64,000 nt of DNA, from positions 62,001 through 126,000 of the forward strand of contig NZ_VITN01000018.1 of NCBI RefSeq assembly GCF_007828045.1. Direction: 5' to 3'. Source of the stretch: Nitrospirillum amazonense (lineage in GTDB: Bacteria; Pseudomonadota; Alphaproteobacteria; Azospirillales; Azospirillaceae). Below, one piece after another: positions 40,040-51,199 of this stretch; position 1 is the stretch's first letter; each line of letters begins with the position of its first letter. The notes under the pieces are model-generated. The model was not told where the DNA came from, did no database searches, and saw only the letters and a program-made list of their open reading frames with translations. The position numbers and the translations under genes are program-made.

Positions 40040-40774
40040 TCAGTTGGTCGCCGGGCGCTGCGAGGTGCGGTCCACCAGGCCGGCCCAGTTGCTGACCGAG
40101 ACGAAATGGGCATAGACCAGGGCCAGCCAGCCGCGCTCGCGCCAGCGCTGGAAGTCCTCGGCCGGCAGCTGGTTGAACCGGGATTCGTCGATGACCTTGA
40201 AGCCGGCGAGGCTCAGCTTCTGGCCGTCCTTCAGGGTGACGTCGGCGCGGTTCTCCACCAGCAGGTCGGCCTTGATCAGGGCCTCCACGAACTCGGTGGT
40301 GGCATTGTAGTGGCCCTGGTAGTCGCTGCAGAAGGCCAGGGCGTTGCGGGTCACCTCGGTGGGCTGGCCGCTCTCGAACAGCTTGTTGGGGCCGCCGTGG
40401 CTGAGGCTGGAGGCCGCCTCGTCGATGCAGAGGGTGAACTCCGCCTTCTCCCGGTTCTCCAGGAAGATGAAGGGGTAGCGGCGGACGTAGGCCGGGATGT
40501 AGGCGCCGGCTTCCCAGGCGCCGTCGGTGTCCACGAACAGGTTTTCGCCGTTGCGCATGCCCAGCAGGGCCACTGCCTGGGGCGGGGCGCCGTCCAGGAA
40601 CAGGATGGGGTAGTGCTTGCAGGCCAGCGTGAATTCCGCGGCGATCACCGGCACGGAGTTGGAACCGGCGGCGAACTGGTAGCCGGTGGCGGGGGCCAGC
40701 GACAGGTCGCCGTCACGCTCCGCGGCCAAGGGGCGGGGGCGCTGGTAGAAGGCAGGAAGGGTCTGCGTGCTCAT
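40040..40774 (-). CDS. SapC family protein
   Basis: 244 residues, single SapC domain: FAAGSNSVPVIAAEFTLACKHYPILF, GMRNGENLFVDTDGAW, YIPAYVRRYPFIF and the C-terminal FQRWRERGWLALVYAHFVS. SapC proteins are commonly encoded beside TonB-dependent receptors in alphaproteobacteria and xanthomonads, sometimes with tryptophan halogenases; their biochemical role is unknown. No signal peptide, so cytosolic. A TonB receptor gene precedes it on the same strand. Confidence 0.88.
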   Translation of the reverse strand: MSTQTLPAFYQRPRPLAAERDGDLSLAPATGYQFAAGSNSVPVIAAEFTLACKHYPILFLDGAPPQAVALLGMRNGENLFVDTDGAWEAGAYIPAYVRRYPFIFLENREKAEFTLCIDEAASSLSHGGPNKLFESGQPTEVTRNALAFCSDYQGHYNATTEFVEALIKADLLVENRADVTLKDGQKLSLAGFKVIDESRFNQLPAEDFQRWRERGWLALVYAHFVSVSNWAGLVDRTSQRPATN

Positions 40775-41077
40775 CTCTGTTCCAAGTCCCGGATCAATTG
40801 GGGTTATGAGTTATGCGCCGTTCCCCGCGCCGCTGGCGGCCAGGGCCTGGCAATCTCGAAGTTAGTGGTACCGCACCCGCCCGTGGTCAACGTCGGGGAT
40901 GGGGTAATGCCCATCGCCGCACGCTACCACCGATGGCGGGGGGAAGGGCACCGCTATTCATTCCCCGATTGGACAGGTCCCCAAATGGGACAGGGGCCTG
41001 CCGGGCTTTTTGGGGAGAACCCGGCGTTGGAACCCCTCCTGGAAATTGGGGGTGCCGGCTGACGGTATCGCGAGGTC
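40775..41077. other. Intergenic region SapC / TonB receptor
   Basis: 303 bases between two genes on the same strand. No gene and no convincing terminator; presumably carries the SapC promoter. Nothing else seen. Confidence 0.5.
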
Positions 41078-43591
<2,514 letters not shown>

Positions 43592-43935
43592 GTAAAACCC
43601 CCTCGGACCCGACTTGGCACGCCTGCCGGGCTTCCCCGATGTTGAATAAAGCGTCGGGTTTTTAGACAGGCCGCCGCCCTGGCCCGTAAATCGACTTATC
43701 CTTGAGAATTTGATGAGGACACTAAATTGGTAGTCAGGCTGTGCATCATTGGGATCAGCCGCCCGGAATGAAGCCCTGGAAAGGCCGGATTCCTATAATG
43801 CGATAAATAAGTGTGAAATATTGAGCTATGCGATATATTGTACATCGCTATGCTGCGGACTTGGGTTGCTGGGGTGTGTCTCGCCGTGTGTAATTGGGGT
43901 CAATGAGAACCCATGGACAGTGAGGACCGTGCCCC
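43592..43935. other. AT-rich divergent regulatory region
   Basis: 344 bases between the TonB receptor and the LysR gene, clearly richer in A+T than its surroundings. Contains a TATAAT (43794-43799) without a clear -35 partner and the inverted repeat listed below. No gene supported. Confidence 0.5.
43830..43848. promoter_or_regulatory. GCGAT-N9-ATCGC inverted repeat (candidate LysR site)
   Basis: Lies about 88 bases before the LysR start in the divergent region. Its dyad symmetry with an AT-rich centre fits a LysR-type recognition site controlling the TonB receptor and the regulator itself. Confidence 0.35.
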
Positions 43936-44820
43936 ATGCCCCCCAATCTGCCCACCGAGTTGCTGCGCACCTTTGTCGCCATCGTTGACGCCGGCACCCT
44001 GCAGAAGGCGACGGAGCGCATCTTCCTGACCCAGTCTGCCCTCAGCCTGCAGATCAAGCGGCTGGAGGACCTGTTGCAGACGCAGCTGTTCCTGCGCGAG
44101 GGGCGGCGCCTGACCCTGGCGCCGGCGGGGGTGACCTTGCTGGGCTTCGCCCGCAAGATCCTGGAAATGAATGAGCAGGCGGTCAGCGCCGTCACCGCCG
44201 GGGCCTTCGCCGGCCCGGTGCGGGTGGGCATGGTACAGGACATGACCGACACGCTGCTGACCGGCGTGCTGGCCAGCTACGCCCAGATCCATCCCCAGGC
44301 GCAGTTGCACGCCCGCATCGCCGGCACCGCCGAACTGTTGGAACAGATGACGGCGGACCGGCTGGACGTGGTGGCGGGCTTCGGCCCGGCGGGCGACCCC
44401 AACGGGGTGCTGACCGTGCCGGTACGCTGGATGGGTAATCCGGAGCTGCTGAGTGCCGACGTGCTGCCCCTGGTGGTTCTGGAAACGCCCTGCCGCTTCC
44501 GCGAGGCGGCGCTGTCGGCCCTGGACCGCATCGGCCGGCCCCACCGCATCGTGGTGGAAACCCCCAACCTGTCCAGCCTGCGCGCCGCCGTGCGCGCCGG
44601 CTTGGGCCTGACCTGCCGTGCCATGGCCTTCGACCCGCTGCCGCCCCTGCCGCTGGGCGTGCTGCCGCCCCTGGCCCCCGTCAGCGTCATCCTGGCCCAC
44701 CGGCCCAATCCATCGGACTCCATCACCAGCCTGATCGGCCTGGTGCGCCAGGCGATCGCGGCCCAGGGCGTCGGGGATGGGGACGGTGAGGAGGATGAGC
44801 CGCGGGCCAACGCGGCGTAA
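43936..44820 (+). CDS. LysR-family transcriptional regulator
   Basis: 294 residues. Winged helix-turn-helix at the N-terminus (LLRTFVAIVDAGTLQKATERIFLTQSALSLQIKRLE), followed by a periplasmic-binding-protein-like effector domain. Divergent to the TonB receptor/SapC genes, its probable targets. The acidic C-terminal tail (GDGDGEEDEP) is variable. Confidence 0.9.
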   Translation: MPPNLPTELLRTFVAIVDAGTLQKATERIFLTQSALSLQIKRLEDLLQTQLFLREGRRLTLAPAGVTLLGFARKILEMNEQAVSAVTAGAFAGPVRVGMVQDMTDTLLTGVLASYAQIHPQAQLHARIAGTAELLEQMTADRLDVVAGFGPAGDPNGVLTVPVRWMGNPELLSADVLPLVVLETPCRFREAALSALDRIGRPHRIVVETPNLSSLRAAVRAGLGLTCRAMAFDPLPPLPLGVLPPLAPVSVILAHRPNPSDSITSLIGLVRQAIAAQGVGDGDGEEDEPRANAA

Positions 44821-44848
44821 ACTGGCGCGGGAGTTGTTTGGTGCTGCG

Positions 44849-45100
44849 CTATTCCGGCAATTCGTCGCCGGACTGTGGCGGGGTGTCGGGCACACGGGCC
44901 AGGAAGGCGGCAAAACCCTGGCCTGAAGCGCCCCCAGCCCGCGCATGTAAGAAGGCGGCGGCGGTTTCGACCGAGCCAATTTTCTCGGCCACCGCCGCAG
45001 CGATCCACTGATTGAGTGATACACCGTCCTCACGAGCGAGCCGAGCGGCGGCTTCCTTTACTGATGCTGGCAGCTTCAGTGGATAGGTCGCTTTGCTCAT
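44849..45100 (-). CDS. Ribbon-helix-helix antitoxin (Arc/HicB-like)
   Basis: 83 residues. The N-terminus YPLKLPASVKEAAARLAREDGVSLNQWIAAAVAEKI has the strand-helix-helix pattern of RHH DNA-binding antitoxins; the C-terminal part is expected to bind the toxin. It overlaps the PIN toxin gene by four bases, so the two are translationally coupled in toxin-first order. Confidence 0.85.
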   Translation of the reverse strand: MSKATYPLKLPASVKEAAARLAREDGVSLNQWIAAAVAEKIGSVETAAAFLHARAGGASGQGFAAFLARVPDTPPQSGDELPE

Positions 45101-45519
45101 TTGATAGCTCCTTGAAGAAACTCAGCCGGCCGTAGCACTGGAACGCCAAACCGCGCGGCCGGCCCGAAATCCCGAATGTTATGCGTCACCAGGGCATCCG
45201 CCTGCCCGTTGACCGCCGCTTCCAAAACCAGTTCGTCTGCCGGGTCTGCCAACTGCGGCCGCCATGTGAAATGCACGTCCACGGGTTCCAGCAAGGCGGC
45301 CAACTCCTGGAGTAACCCATCAATCTCGTCGATGTTCAGCCCATGGGCCTCTCGTTGTTCAGGGCGTTTCAAGACGGCTTCATATTCCAGGAACAAGGCG
45401 GTGGTGACCAACGCGCGGAACCGGCCTTGGGCGAGGAGCGTCAGGATTACGAATGAGGCGCCTCGCCGGCTGCGCAAGCCGGCGGTAAGGATATTCGTAT
45501 CGAGAGCGGCGCGTTTCAT
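45097..45519 (-). CDS. PIN-domain toxin (VapC-like ribonuclease)
   Basis: 140 residues of the PIN family described as putative toxin-antitoxin toxin component. Acidic metal ligands are in place: Asp in LDTNILTAGL, Glu in FLEYEAVL, and the Asp residues of DPADELVLEAA and THNIRDF. Expected to cleave RNA. The RHH antitoxin follows; a 32-bp perfect palindrome lies 37 bases upstream of the start. Confidence 0.88.
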   Translation of the reverse strand: MKRAALDTNILTAGLRSRRGASFVILTLLAQGRFRALVTTALFLEYEAVLKRPEQREAHGLNIDEIDGLLQELAALLEPVDVHFTWRPQLADPADELVLEAAVNGQADALVTHNIRDFGPAARFGVPVLRPAEFLQGAIK

Positions 45520-45555
45520 ACCATGGAAGGCTATCAGCTATTTTCCCCCAACGCA

Positions 45556-45587
45556 ACGCAGTGACATCCCATGGGATGTCACTGCGT
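45556..45587. promoter_or_regulatory. 32-bp perfect palindrome, probable toxin-antitoxin operator
   Basis: Half-site ACGCAGTGACATCCCA is followed immediately by its exact reverse complement. It sits 37 bases upstream of the PIN toxin start and 28 bases after the stop of the aldolase gene. No T-run follows on the minus strand, so an operator for the RHH antitoxin is more likely than a terminator. Confidence 0.7.
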
Positions 45588-45615
45588 GCAATCTTGGCTG
45601 CTGGGGTTTTGTGGT

Positions 45616-46407
45616 CTAGGCGTCATACCCCGGTGACTCCCGGGCCAGGCGGCGCAGCAGGCCGGCCCAGGGCAGCTTGGCGTGATCGGGGCGATGGTTG
45701 GCCACCTGCTGGCGCACCTCGGCCTGGGCGTGCTCGGGCGCCAGCAGAATGCCGTCGCGGCCGGCGCTGAGCGTGCGCACCTGCAGGGTGGCGGAACGTT
45801 CCAGGGCATGAATGCCCAGAAAGGCGTGGGCGGCGGTGGGGCCCAGCGCCAGGGTGCCATGGTTGCGCAGCAGCATCAGGCTCTTATCGCCCAGGTCGGC
45901 CACCAGCCGCTCCCGCTCATCCAGGTGCAGGGCGATGCCTTCATAATCGTGATAGGCCAGGCGCGGGATGACGGTCAGGGAATGCTGGTTCAGGGGCAGC
46001 AGCCCTTCCTTGTGCGCCGAGACGGCGATGCCGTCGGCGGTGTGCAGATGGATGACGAACTTGGCGTCATGCCGGGCGCCGTGGATGGCGGAATGGATGG
46101 TGAAGCCCGCCGGGTTGATGCCGTATTCCGTATCCTCCCAGACCGGCGCCTGAAGGATGTTCCCGTCCAGATCCACCTTCACCAGGCTGCTGGCCGTGAT
46201 CTCATCGAAGTACAGCCCATAGGGGTTGATCAGGAAATGCTCCTCCGGCCCTGGCACGCGGGCGGAGATGTGGGTGTAGATCAGGTCGGTCCAGCCGAAC
46301 AGCGCCACCAGGCGGTAGAGCGCCGCCAGCTCCACCCGCGTCTGCCACTCCGCCTCATCCACCCGCCCTTTCAGGGATTGGATGCCCAGGTAGGATCCGT
46401 CCGCCAT
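45616..46407 (-). CDS. Class II aldolase/adducin family protein
   Basis: 263-264 residues from the ATG at 46407, seven bases after GGAG; two upstream ATGs lack good spacing. Family features: HISARVPG near the start, zinc-binding HLHTADG, and LLRNHGTLALG. Members include fuculose- and ribulose-phosphate aldolases, but this subgroup (close to adducin-like proteins) mostly has unknown substrates. Stands alone between the toxin-antitoxin pair and a binding-protein gene. Confidence 0.88.
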   Translation of the reverse strand: MADGSYLGIQSLKGRVDEAEWQTRVELAALYRLVALFGWTDLIYTHISARVPGPEEHFLINPYGLYFDEITASSLVKVDLDGNILQAPVWEDTEYGINPAGFTIHSAIHGARHDAKFVIHLHTADGIAVSAHKEGLLPLNQHSLTVIPRLAYHDYEGIALHLDERERLVADLGDKSLMLLRNHGTLALGPTAAHAFLGIHALERSATLQVRTLSAGRDGILLAPEHAQAEVRQQVANHRPDHAKLPWAGLLRRLARESPGYDA

Positions 46408-46520
46408 CCTCATTCTCCATCGCATTGACTGGCTTTCAGCGTCGATCCACGCGGGCGGGACGTCAAATTGGGGATTTTAAAGCTTGGCTTGAGCGCCGCT
46501 GGGTCCGCCGCCGCTCAAGA

Positions 46521-46545
46521 GACTGTTGAAACTTATCAAACAGTC
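46521..46545. promoter_or_regulatory. GACTGTT-N11-AACAGTC inverted repeat
   Basis: Perfect 7-bp arms, 60 bases before the substrate-binding lipoprotein gene at 46606. Candidate operator; regulator unknown. Confidence 0.4.
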
Positions 46546-46605
46546 GGCGCCGCGCCCGTCCGCTAGCCTGGGTTCTCGCTGTAACGGCATGGGTTCGGGT
46601 GCAAC

Positions 46606-47571
46606 ATGGCATGGGGTCGGGATTGGTCGCGGCGGGGCTTCTTGCGCGCGGGGGTAGGACTGGGGGCGGTCATCGCCGCCCCGGCCGTGCTGAGCGCCTG
46701 CGACGACAAGAAGGCGCCGGGCGTCCTGAAGGTGGGGGACCAGCGCGGCGGCCTGCAGGCCCTGCTCAGCGCCTATCCCGATGACAAGCCCGGCCTGGAC
46801 TATCAGGTGGAATGGGCGCAATTCCCCAACGCCGCCCCGGTGATCGAGGCGCTGAACGCCCAGGCCATCGACGTGGGGGCGGTGGGCGACGCGCCCTTCG
46901 GCTTCGGCTTGGCGGGCAAGGCCCAGATCAAGGCCGTTTCCGCCTATCGCTCCAGCGGTGAGGGCACGGCCGTGCTGGTGAAGCCGGACGGCCCGGTCCA
47001 GGCGGTGGCCGACCTTGCCGGGCGCACGGTCGCGACCAGCAAGGGGTCCATCGGCCATTTCCTGGTGCTGCGCGCCCTGGCGGAGGCGGGTGTGCCGGTG
47101 GACAAGGTGACCATCGCCTTCCTGGCGCCCAACGACGCCAAGGCCGCCCTGCTGGCCGGCAGCATCGACGCCTGGGCCACCTGGGATCCGTACACCGCCC
47201 TGGGGGAGCTGCATGACGGCTTGAAGGTGCTGGTGAATGCGCGGGGGCGCATGCCCGGCCTGTCCTACCTGCTGTCCACACCGGCGGCGCTGTCCGCCCG
47301 CCGCGCCCTGGTGCGCGACTTCGTGGCCCGCATCGACCGGGCGCGGGAATATTCCGCCGCCAAGCCCGACGCCTACGCCGCGGTTTTCGCCCAGCAGACC
47401 GGCGTGCCGGCTGAGGTGGCGTCGCTCATGATCCGGCGCACCAACTTCCACCCCGTGGCCTTGGACGACGGCATCATCGCCGACCAGCAGAGCATCGTGG
47501 ACCAGTTCGCCAAGGTGGGGCTGGGTGGCGACGGCCTGGATGTGCGGCCGGCCTTCGAGCGGGTGCTGTAG
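46606..47571 (+). CDS. ABC transporter substrate-binding lipoprotein, sulfonate/nitrate/taurine type
   Basis: 321 residues. Twin-arginine-like SRRGFLRAG followed by a lipobox LSAC. The mature part is an SsuA/TauA-like binding protein: LLSAYPDDKPGLDYQVEWAQFP, AIDVGAVGDAPF, and GRTVATSKGSIGHFLVLRAL. It binds an alkanesulfonate or similar organosulfur compound. No permease or ATPase is adjacent, but a sulfonate-type permease/ATPase operon starts at 51.6 kb and may be its partner. Confidence 0.86.
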   Translation: MAWGRDWSRRGFLRAGVGLGAVIAAPAVLSACDDKKAPGVLKVGDQRGGLQALLSAYPDDKPGLDYQVEWAQFPNAAPVIEALNAQAIDVGAVGDAPFGFGLAGKAQIKAVSAYRSSGEGTAVLVKPDGPVQAVADLAGRTVATSKGSIGHFLVLRALAEAGVPVDKVTIAFLAPNDAKAALLAGSIDAWATWDPYTALGELHDGLKVLVNARGRMPGLSYLLSTPAALSARRALVRDFVARIDRAREYSAAKPDAYAAVFAQQTGVPAEVASLMIRRTNFHPVALDDGIIADQQSIVDQFAKVGLGGDGLDVRPAFERVL

Positions 47572-47583
47572 GGTCGGCCGGGG

Positions 47584-48801
47584 TCAGGAGGGCCGGTCGC
47601 CCGGCTGTTCCTCCACCAGCAGCGTTTCCACCTCCGACGCGCGGGTCAGGGTGATGTCCACCGGGCAGCGGTTGGCGATGGACAGCAGCTTGGCCCGCTG
47701 CTCCGCATCCAGGGGGCCTTCCAGGGTGATGGTGCGGGTGAACAGGTCGGCGGGCGTCTGGTCCGGCCGCTTGGTATGCACCACCCGCGTCTGGGCGCGC
47801 ACCAGGGGCAGGCCCTTGCGCTCCGCATACATGCGCATGGTCATGGTGGTGCAGGCGGCCAAGCCCGCCGACACGAAGTCATAGGGGGCAAGGCCGCTGT
47901 TCAGGCCCCCCACGTCCACCGGCTCATCCGCCAGGAACTGGTGTGGGCCGCTGCGCAGGACCAGCTGATAGCGGCCGCGACCCGTCTCCGTCGCCAGCAC
48001 GCCTTCTGCCGCGCCATGCGGATCCGGCGTCTCGCCCTGCTGCGGCAGATAGCGGCTGGCCCAGGCGGCGATGACGGCCGCCGCGTAGTCGGCGTCCGCC
48101 GGGCGGGTCAGCAGGTGGTCGGCGTCGTCCAGCGAGACGAAGCTCTTGGGGTGCTTCGCGGCCACGAAGATGCGGGTGGCGTTGTCGATGCCCACCGTCA
48201 TGTCGCCCGGGGCGTGCAGGATCAGCAGCGGACGGCGCAGACGGGCGATGCGCGCCGCCAAATCCTGTTCGCGGGCATCGTCGACGAAGCTCTGGCGGAT
48301 CACGAAGGGTCGGCCGGCCAGATCGACCTCAGCCTCGCCCTCCGCCTCGATGCGGTTCAGCGCTTCCGGCCCGAAGGTTTGCAGCACATGGGCCACATCG
48401 GACGGGGCGGCGATGGTGACGACGGCCTTGACCGTGGGCATATCGCCGGCGGCGGCCAGGGCCGCGGCCCCGCCGAAGCTGTGGCCCACCAGCAGGCTGG
48501 GCGGCATGCCCGCCTGGGTCATGGCCGCATAGGCCGCCATCAGGTCATCGACATCGGCCGCGAAGCCGCCATCGGCGAAGCCACCGCCGCTTTTGCCCAG
48601 CCCGGCGAAGTCGAAGCGCAGCACGCCGATGCCGGTCATGGCCAGGGCGCGGGCCAGCCGCGTGGTGGCCAGGCTGTCCTTTCCGCAGGTGAAGCAGTGG
48701 GCGAAGATGGCCCAGCCGCGCGGCGTACCCTCCGCCGGCTCGATCCTGCCGGACAAGCGGTACCTCTTGGCGCTGTCGAAATCGAACTGCTGGCTGGCCA
48801 T
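47584..48801 (-). CDS. Bifunctional alpha/beta hydrolase - OsmC fusion protein
   Basis: 405 residues from the ATG at 48801 (GGGAGG five bases before). N-terminal alpha/beta hydrolase (about 1-255): nucleophile in GHSFGG, Asp in HAPGD, His in DDADHLL. C-terminal OsmC-like domain (about 265-400) with the two redox cysteines in GLAACTTMTMRMYAERKG and NRCPVDITL. OsmC domains reduce organic hydroperoxides. The fusion is a known architecture; the hydrolase may release a substrate for the peroxidase or act in acyl transfer (inference). Confidence 0.88.
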   Translation of the reverse strand: MASQQFDFDSAKRYRLSGRIEPAEGTPRGWAIFAHCFTCGKDSLATTRLARALAMTGIGVLRFDFAGLGKSGGGFADGGFAADVDDLMAAYAAMTQAGMPPSLLVGHSFGGAAALAAAGDMPTVKAVVTIAAPSDVAHVLQTFGPEALNRIEAEGEAEVDLAGRPFVIRQSFVDDAREQDLAARIARLRRPLLILHAPGDMTVGIDNATRIFVAAKHPKSFVSLDDADHLLTRPADADYAAAVIAAWASRYLPQQGETPDPHGAAEGVLATETGRGRYQLVLRSGPHQFLADEPVDVGGLNSGLAPYDFVSAGLAACTTMTMRMYAERKGLPLVRAQTRVVHTKRPDQTPADLFTRTITLEGPLDAEQRAKLLSIANRCPVDITLTRASEVETLLVEEQPGDRPS

Positions 48802-48864
48802 GGCGGCCTCCCTTCCCTCTGCCTGTCGTTCTTGTAGCACCGCCGGTGGGGCAATGGCCAAGTG

Positions 48865-48879
48865 TACTCGATCAGAGTA
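48865..48879. promoter_or_regulatory. TACTC-N5-GAGTA inverted repeat
   Basis: Located 64 bases upstream of the hydrolase-OsmC start and flanked on both sides by TGGCC/GGCCA. Candidate operator for that gene. Confidence 0.4.
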
Positions 48880-49099
48880 AGTGGCCAGTGGCCCCAAGCG
48901 TTCTCGCGGGCCGGAGCCGTTAATCTATCTTAATTTTGGCCAAACCTTTGAGAGATCAAAATAGCCAGGCGCCTGTTACACGCCAGGGGGCATGACCCGG
49001 CTTGTTCGCGATCATCGCGTCAGCATTCGTCAGGAGGGGGTAGATGGCGGCAGCCCGCCGTGTGCCAACGGCGAGCTGCCATTCATGTGCCTCGATGAA

Positions 49100-49846
49100 T
49101 CAGAACTGGGTCAGGCCGCCATCGACGACCAGCTCGGCGCCCGTTGTGTATGAGGAGTCATCACTCGCCAAAAACAGCACGGCCTTGGCGAGTTCAGCCG
49201 CATCACCGAAGCGCTTCAGCCCGACCTTCTGCGTGATGCCTGCCGCGACCTCCGCAAGCACGTCCTCGGGCAAGCCGATCTTGCTGTAGAAGGGCGTCGA
49301 AATCGCGCCCGGGCTGATCGCGTTCACGCGGATGCCGCGGGGGGCCAGTTCCGCGCCGAGAGTGCGAACCAGCGAACGGGTCGCCGCCTTCGTCGCGGCG
49401 AGGATCGACAGACCGGGATAGCCGATCGTGTTCAGGAACGAGGTCGTCACGATGATGCTGCCGCCGTCCGCGATGATCGGGGCGGTCTTCTGGATGGTGA
49501 AGAACGTTCCGGTGAAGTTGAGGGCAATGTTCTCGGCGACATAATCCTCCGTCACGGCATCGAGCGGAGCGACGGTGGTCGCGCCGGCGTTGGCGAACAC
49601 GACATCGATCCGGCCGAACCTGGCGCGGGTCTTTTCGACGGCGCGCTCGATGTCGGCCACCTTGCGGATGTCCGCACGCACCAGGAGAGCCCTGCCCCCG
49701 AGAACCTGTCCCGCAGCTGTAAGGCGATCCTCGGTCGAGCCGACCAGTACCACCTGGGCGCCCTCGGCCTGAAAGAGCTTCGCGGCTTCCAGGCCGATGC
49801 CCGAAGTCCCGCCGGTGACGAATGCGACTTTGTTCGTGAGCTTCAT
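49100..49846 (-). CDS. Short-chain dehydrogenase/reductase with Leu in place of catalytic Tyr
   Basis: 248 residues from the ATG at 49846, with GGAA six bases upstream; an ATG four codons earlier is possible. NAD(P)-binding TGGTSGIG, NAG motif (FANAGAT), catalytic Ser136, but the YxxxK motif reads LAATK (L149, K153), so the usual acid/base tyrosine is missing. The enzyme may be altered or non-catalytic. Divergent to a LysR regulator, a common SDR/LysR pair. Stop lies close to the intergenic region at 48.8-49.1 kb. Confidence 0.88.
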   Translation of the reverse strand: MKLTNKVAFVTGGTSGIGLEAAKLFQAEGAQVVLVGSTEDRLTAAGQVLGGRALLVRADIRKVADIERAVEKTRARFGRIDVVFANAGATTVAPLDAVTEDYVAENIALNFTGTFFTIQKTAPIIADGGSIIVTTSFLNTIGYPGLSILAATKAATRSLVRTLGAELAPRGIRVNAISPGAISTPFYSKIGLPEDVLAEVAAGITQKVGLKRFGDAAELAKAVLFLASDDSSYTTGAELVVDGGLTQF

Positions 49847-50278
49847 GACAATTTCCATTGAGTGGGAAGATCACAAGCTGATCGCTGCGAGCATTCCATC
49901 TCGACGATCGCCTTGCTTGCAATGGAAGATGGGTCTGGTCGTCAAACTGCGGAATTCAGTGAAACCGCGCAGCATTTGATCGAAAAATGATGAGCTGGAT
50001 GCGTTGAGGGTCTCGAGCAGGACCGGGGATTATTTTGCGCGCTGGATATCAGCGCCGGCCCACTGTCTTGAAGCTGGCCACGTCCCGCCTTTGGAGGCCC
50101 AGTCGCTCACGGAGGAGACGGTTGGCAAAATCGGGGGGCGATGATCCTGTCGCGTGCCTTGGGTGAAAAAGGTGTTTTCGACAGGGGCGCCGGCCGACAT
50201 AAGACGAATCCGCTCAACGCCATTTCCCGGCTGGGCGACCAACTGACTGCGATAACCCCTTCAAGTCTGGAGAACGAT
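49847..50278. other. Divergent intergenic region SDR / LysR
   Basis: 432 bases without a supported gene. A frame open from 50141 continues into the LysR gene but its first 46 codons lack LysR homology and are best treated as leader. Contains presumably both promoters; none identified with confidence. Confidence 0.5.
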
Positions 50279-51199
50279 TTGGATCGACTGCAAGCCATGG
50301 CCATGTTGGTGTCCTCGGTAGAGGAGGGAAGCCTTTCGGCTGCCGCCAGGAGGCTGCGGGTTCCGGTCGCGACCCTCACGCGGAACGTTAACGATCTTGA
50401 GGCTCTGGTAGGTACCAAGCTGCTCGTCCGGTCGACGAGGAAGCTTGAACTCACCGACGCCGGGGCCGATTACGTGGTCGCGGCAAGGCAGATCCTGGAA
50501 CAGGTCGACGATCAGGAGCGTCGTGCCGCTGGTGAATTCATCGCGCCGCGCGGCGAGCTGGTCGTCACCACGCCCGTGCAGGTCGCGCGCTTGCGCGTGC
50601 TGCCGGTGATCGATCAGTTCCTGGCGGAATATCCCGAGATCAGAATACGTCTGATACAGTCCGACCGCGACGTCGATCTTATCGACGCCCACGTCGACGT
50701 GGCGGTCCGGATCGGCCGCTTACGCGACAGCAACCTGGTCGCGACGCGGGTGGGCAGCTTGCGCGTAGTAGTGGTGGCCAGCGCGATGCTATTCGAGAAG
50801 CACGGACGACCGAGGGTGCCGGAAGACCTCATCGGTTATCCTTGCGTGGTATTTGACGCGCCTGCCCTCTCTCCATGGCGCTTTCGCAACGTGAATACCG
50901 GGGAAGTTTCCACGATAGCGGCTGTGCCACGGTTGATTGTGTCATCGCCCGATGCCGCTGTGGATTCCGCAATCGACGGCATTGGCGTAACGCGAGTTCT
51001 GGAACACGACGCCGCCGCTGCAATCGCGGCGGGGAAGCTCGATTTTATCTTGCAAGAGTTCGAGGTCGAACCGCTCCCGGTGCACATAGTGCATATTTCC
51101 AGGAATGTCATGCCATTGAAGCTTCGGCGTTTTCTCGACTTTGCGGTGCCCAGGCTGCGCGAGAGATTGTCCGAATTTGGACGCATTCCCGCCGTCTAG
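50279..51199 (+). CDS. LysR-family transcriptional regulator (TTG start)
   Basis: 306 residues when started at the TTG at 50279, which has GGAG six bases upstream and gives the standard LysR opening (M)DRLQAMAMLVSSVEEGSLSAAARRLRV. Winged helix-turn-helix followed by an effector domain (GELVVTTPVQVARLRVLPVIDQFL). Divergent to the SDR gene, the probable target. The A+T content here is somewhat higher than in the flanking operons, compatible with acquisition as a pair. Confidence 0.88.
   Translation: MDRLQAMAMLVSSVEEGSLSAAARRLRVPVATLTRNVNDLEALVGTKLLVRSTRKLELTDAGADYVVAARQILEQVDDQERRAAGEFIAPRGELVVTTPVQVARLRVLPVIDQFLAEYPEIRIRLIQSDRDVDLIDAHVDVAVRIGRLRDSNLVATRVGSLRVVVVASAMLFEKHGRPRVPEDLIGYPCVVFDAPALSPWRFRNVNTGEVSTIAAVPRLIVSSPDAAVDSAIDGIGVTRVLEHDAAAAIAAGKLDFILQEFEVEPLPVHIVHISRNVMPLKLRRFLDFAVPRLRERLSEFGRIPAV

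Noticed and set aside
40995-41030. Terminator between SapC and the TonB receptor
   Set aside because: A TTTTT follows a GCC/GGC pairing of only three base pairs; too weak to call.
43749-43988. 79-codon frame between the TonB receptor and LysR gene
   Set aside because: Overlaps the LysR start, lies in AT-rich promoter DNA and has no ribosome-binding site.
50141-50278. Longer N-terminus of the LysR regulator at 50.3 kb
   Set aside because: The extra 46 codons have no LysR homology; the TTG at 50279 with GGAG gives the standard start.
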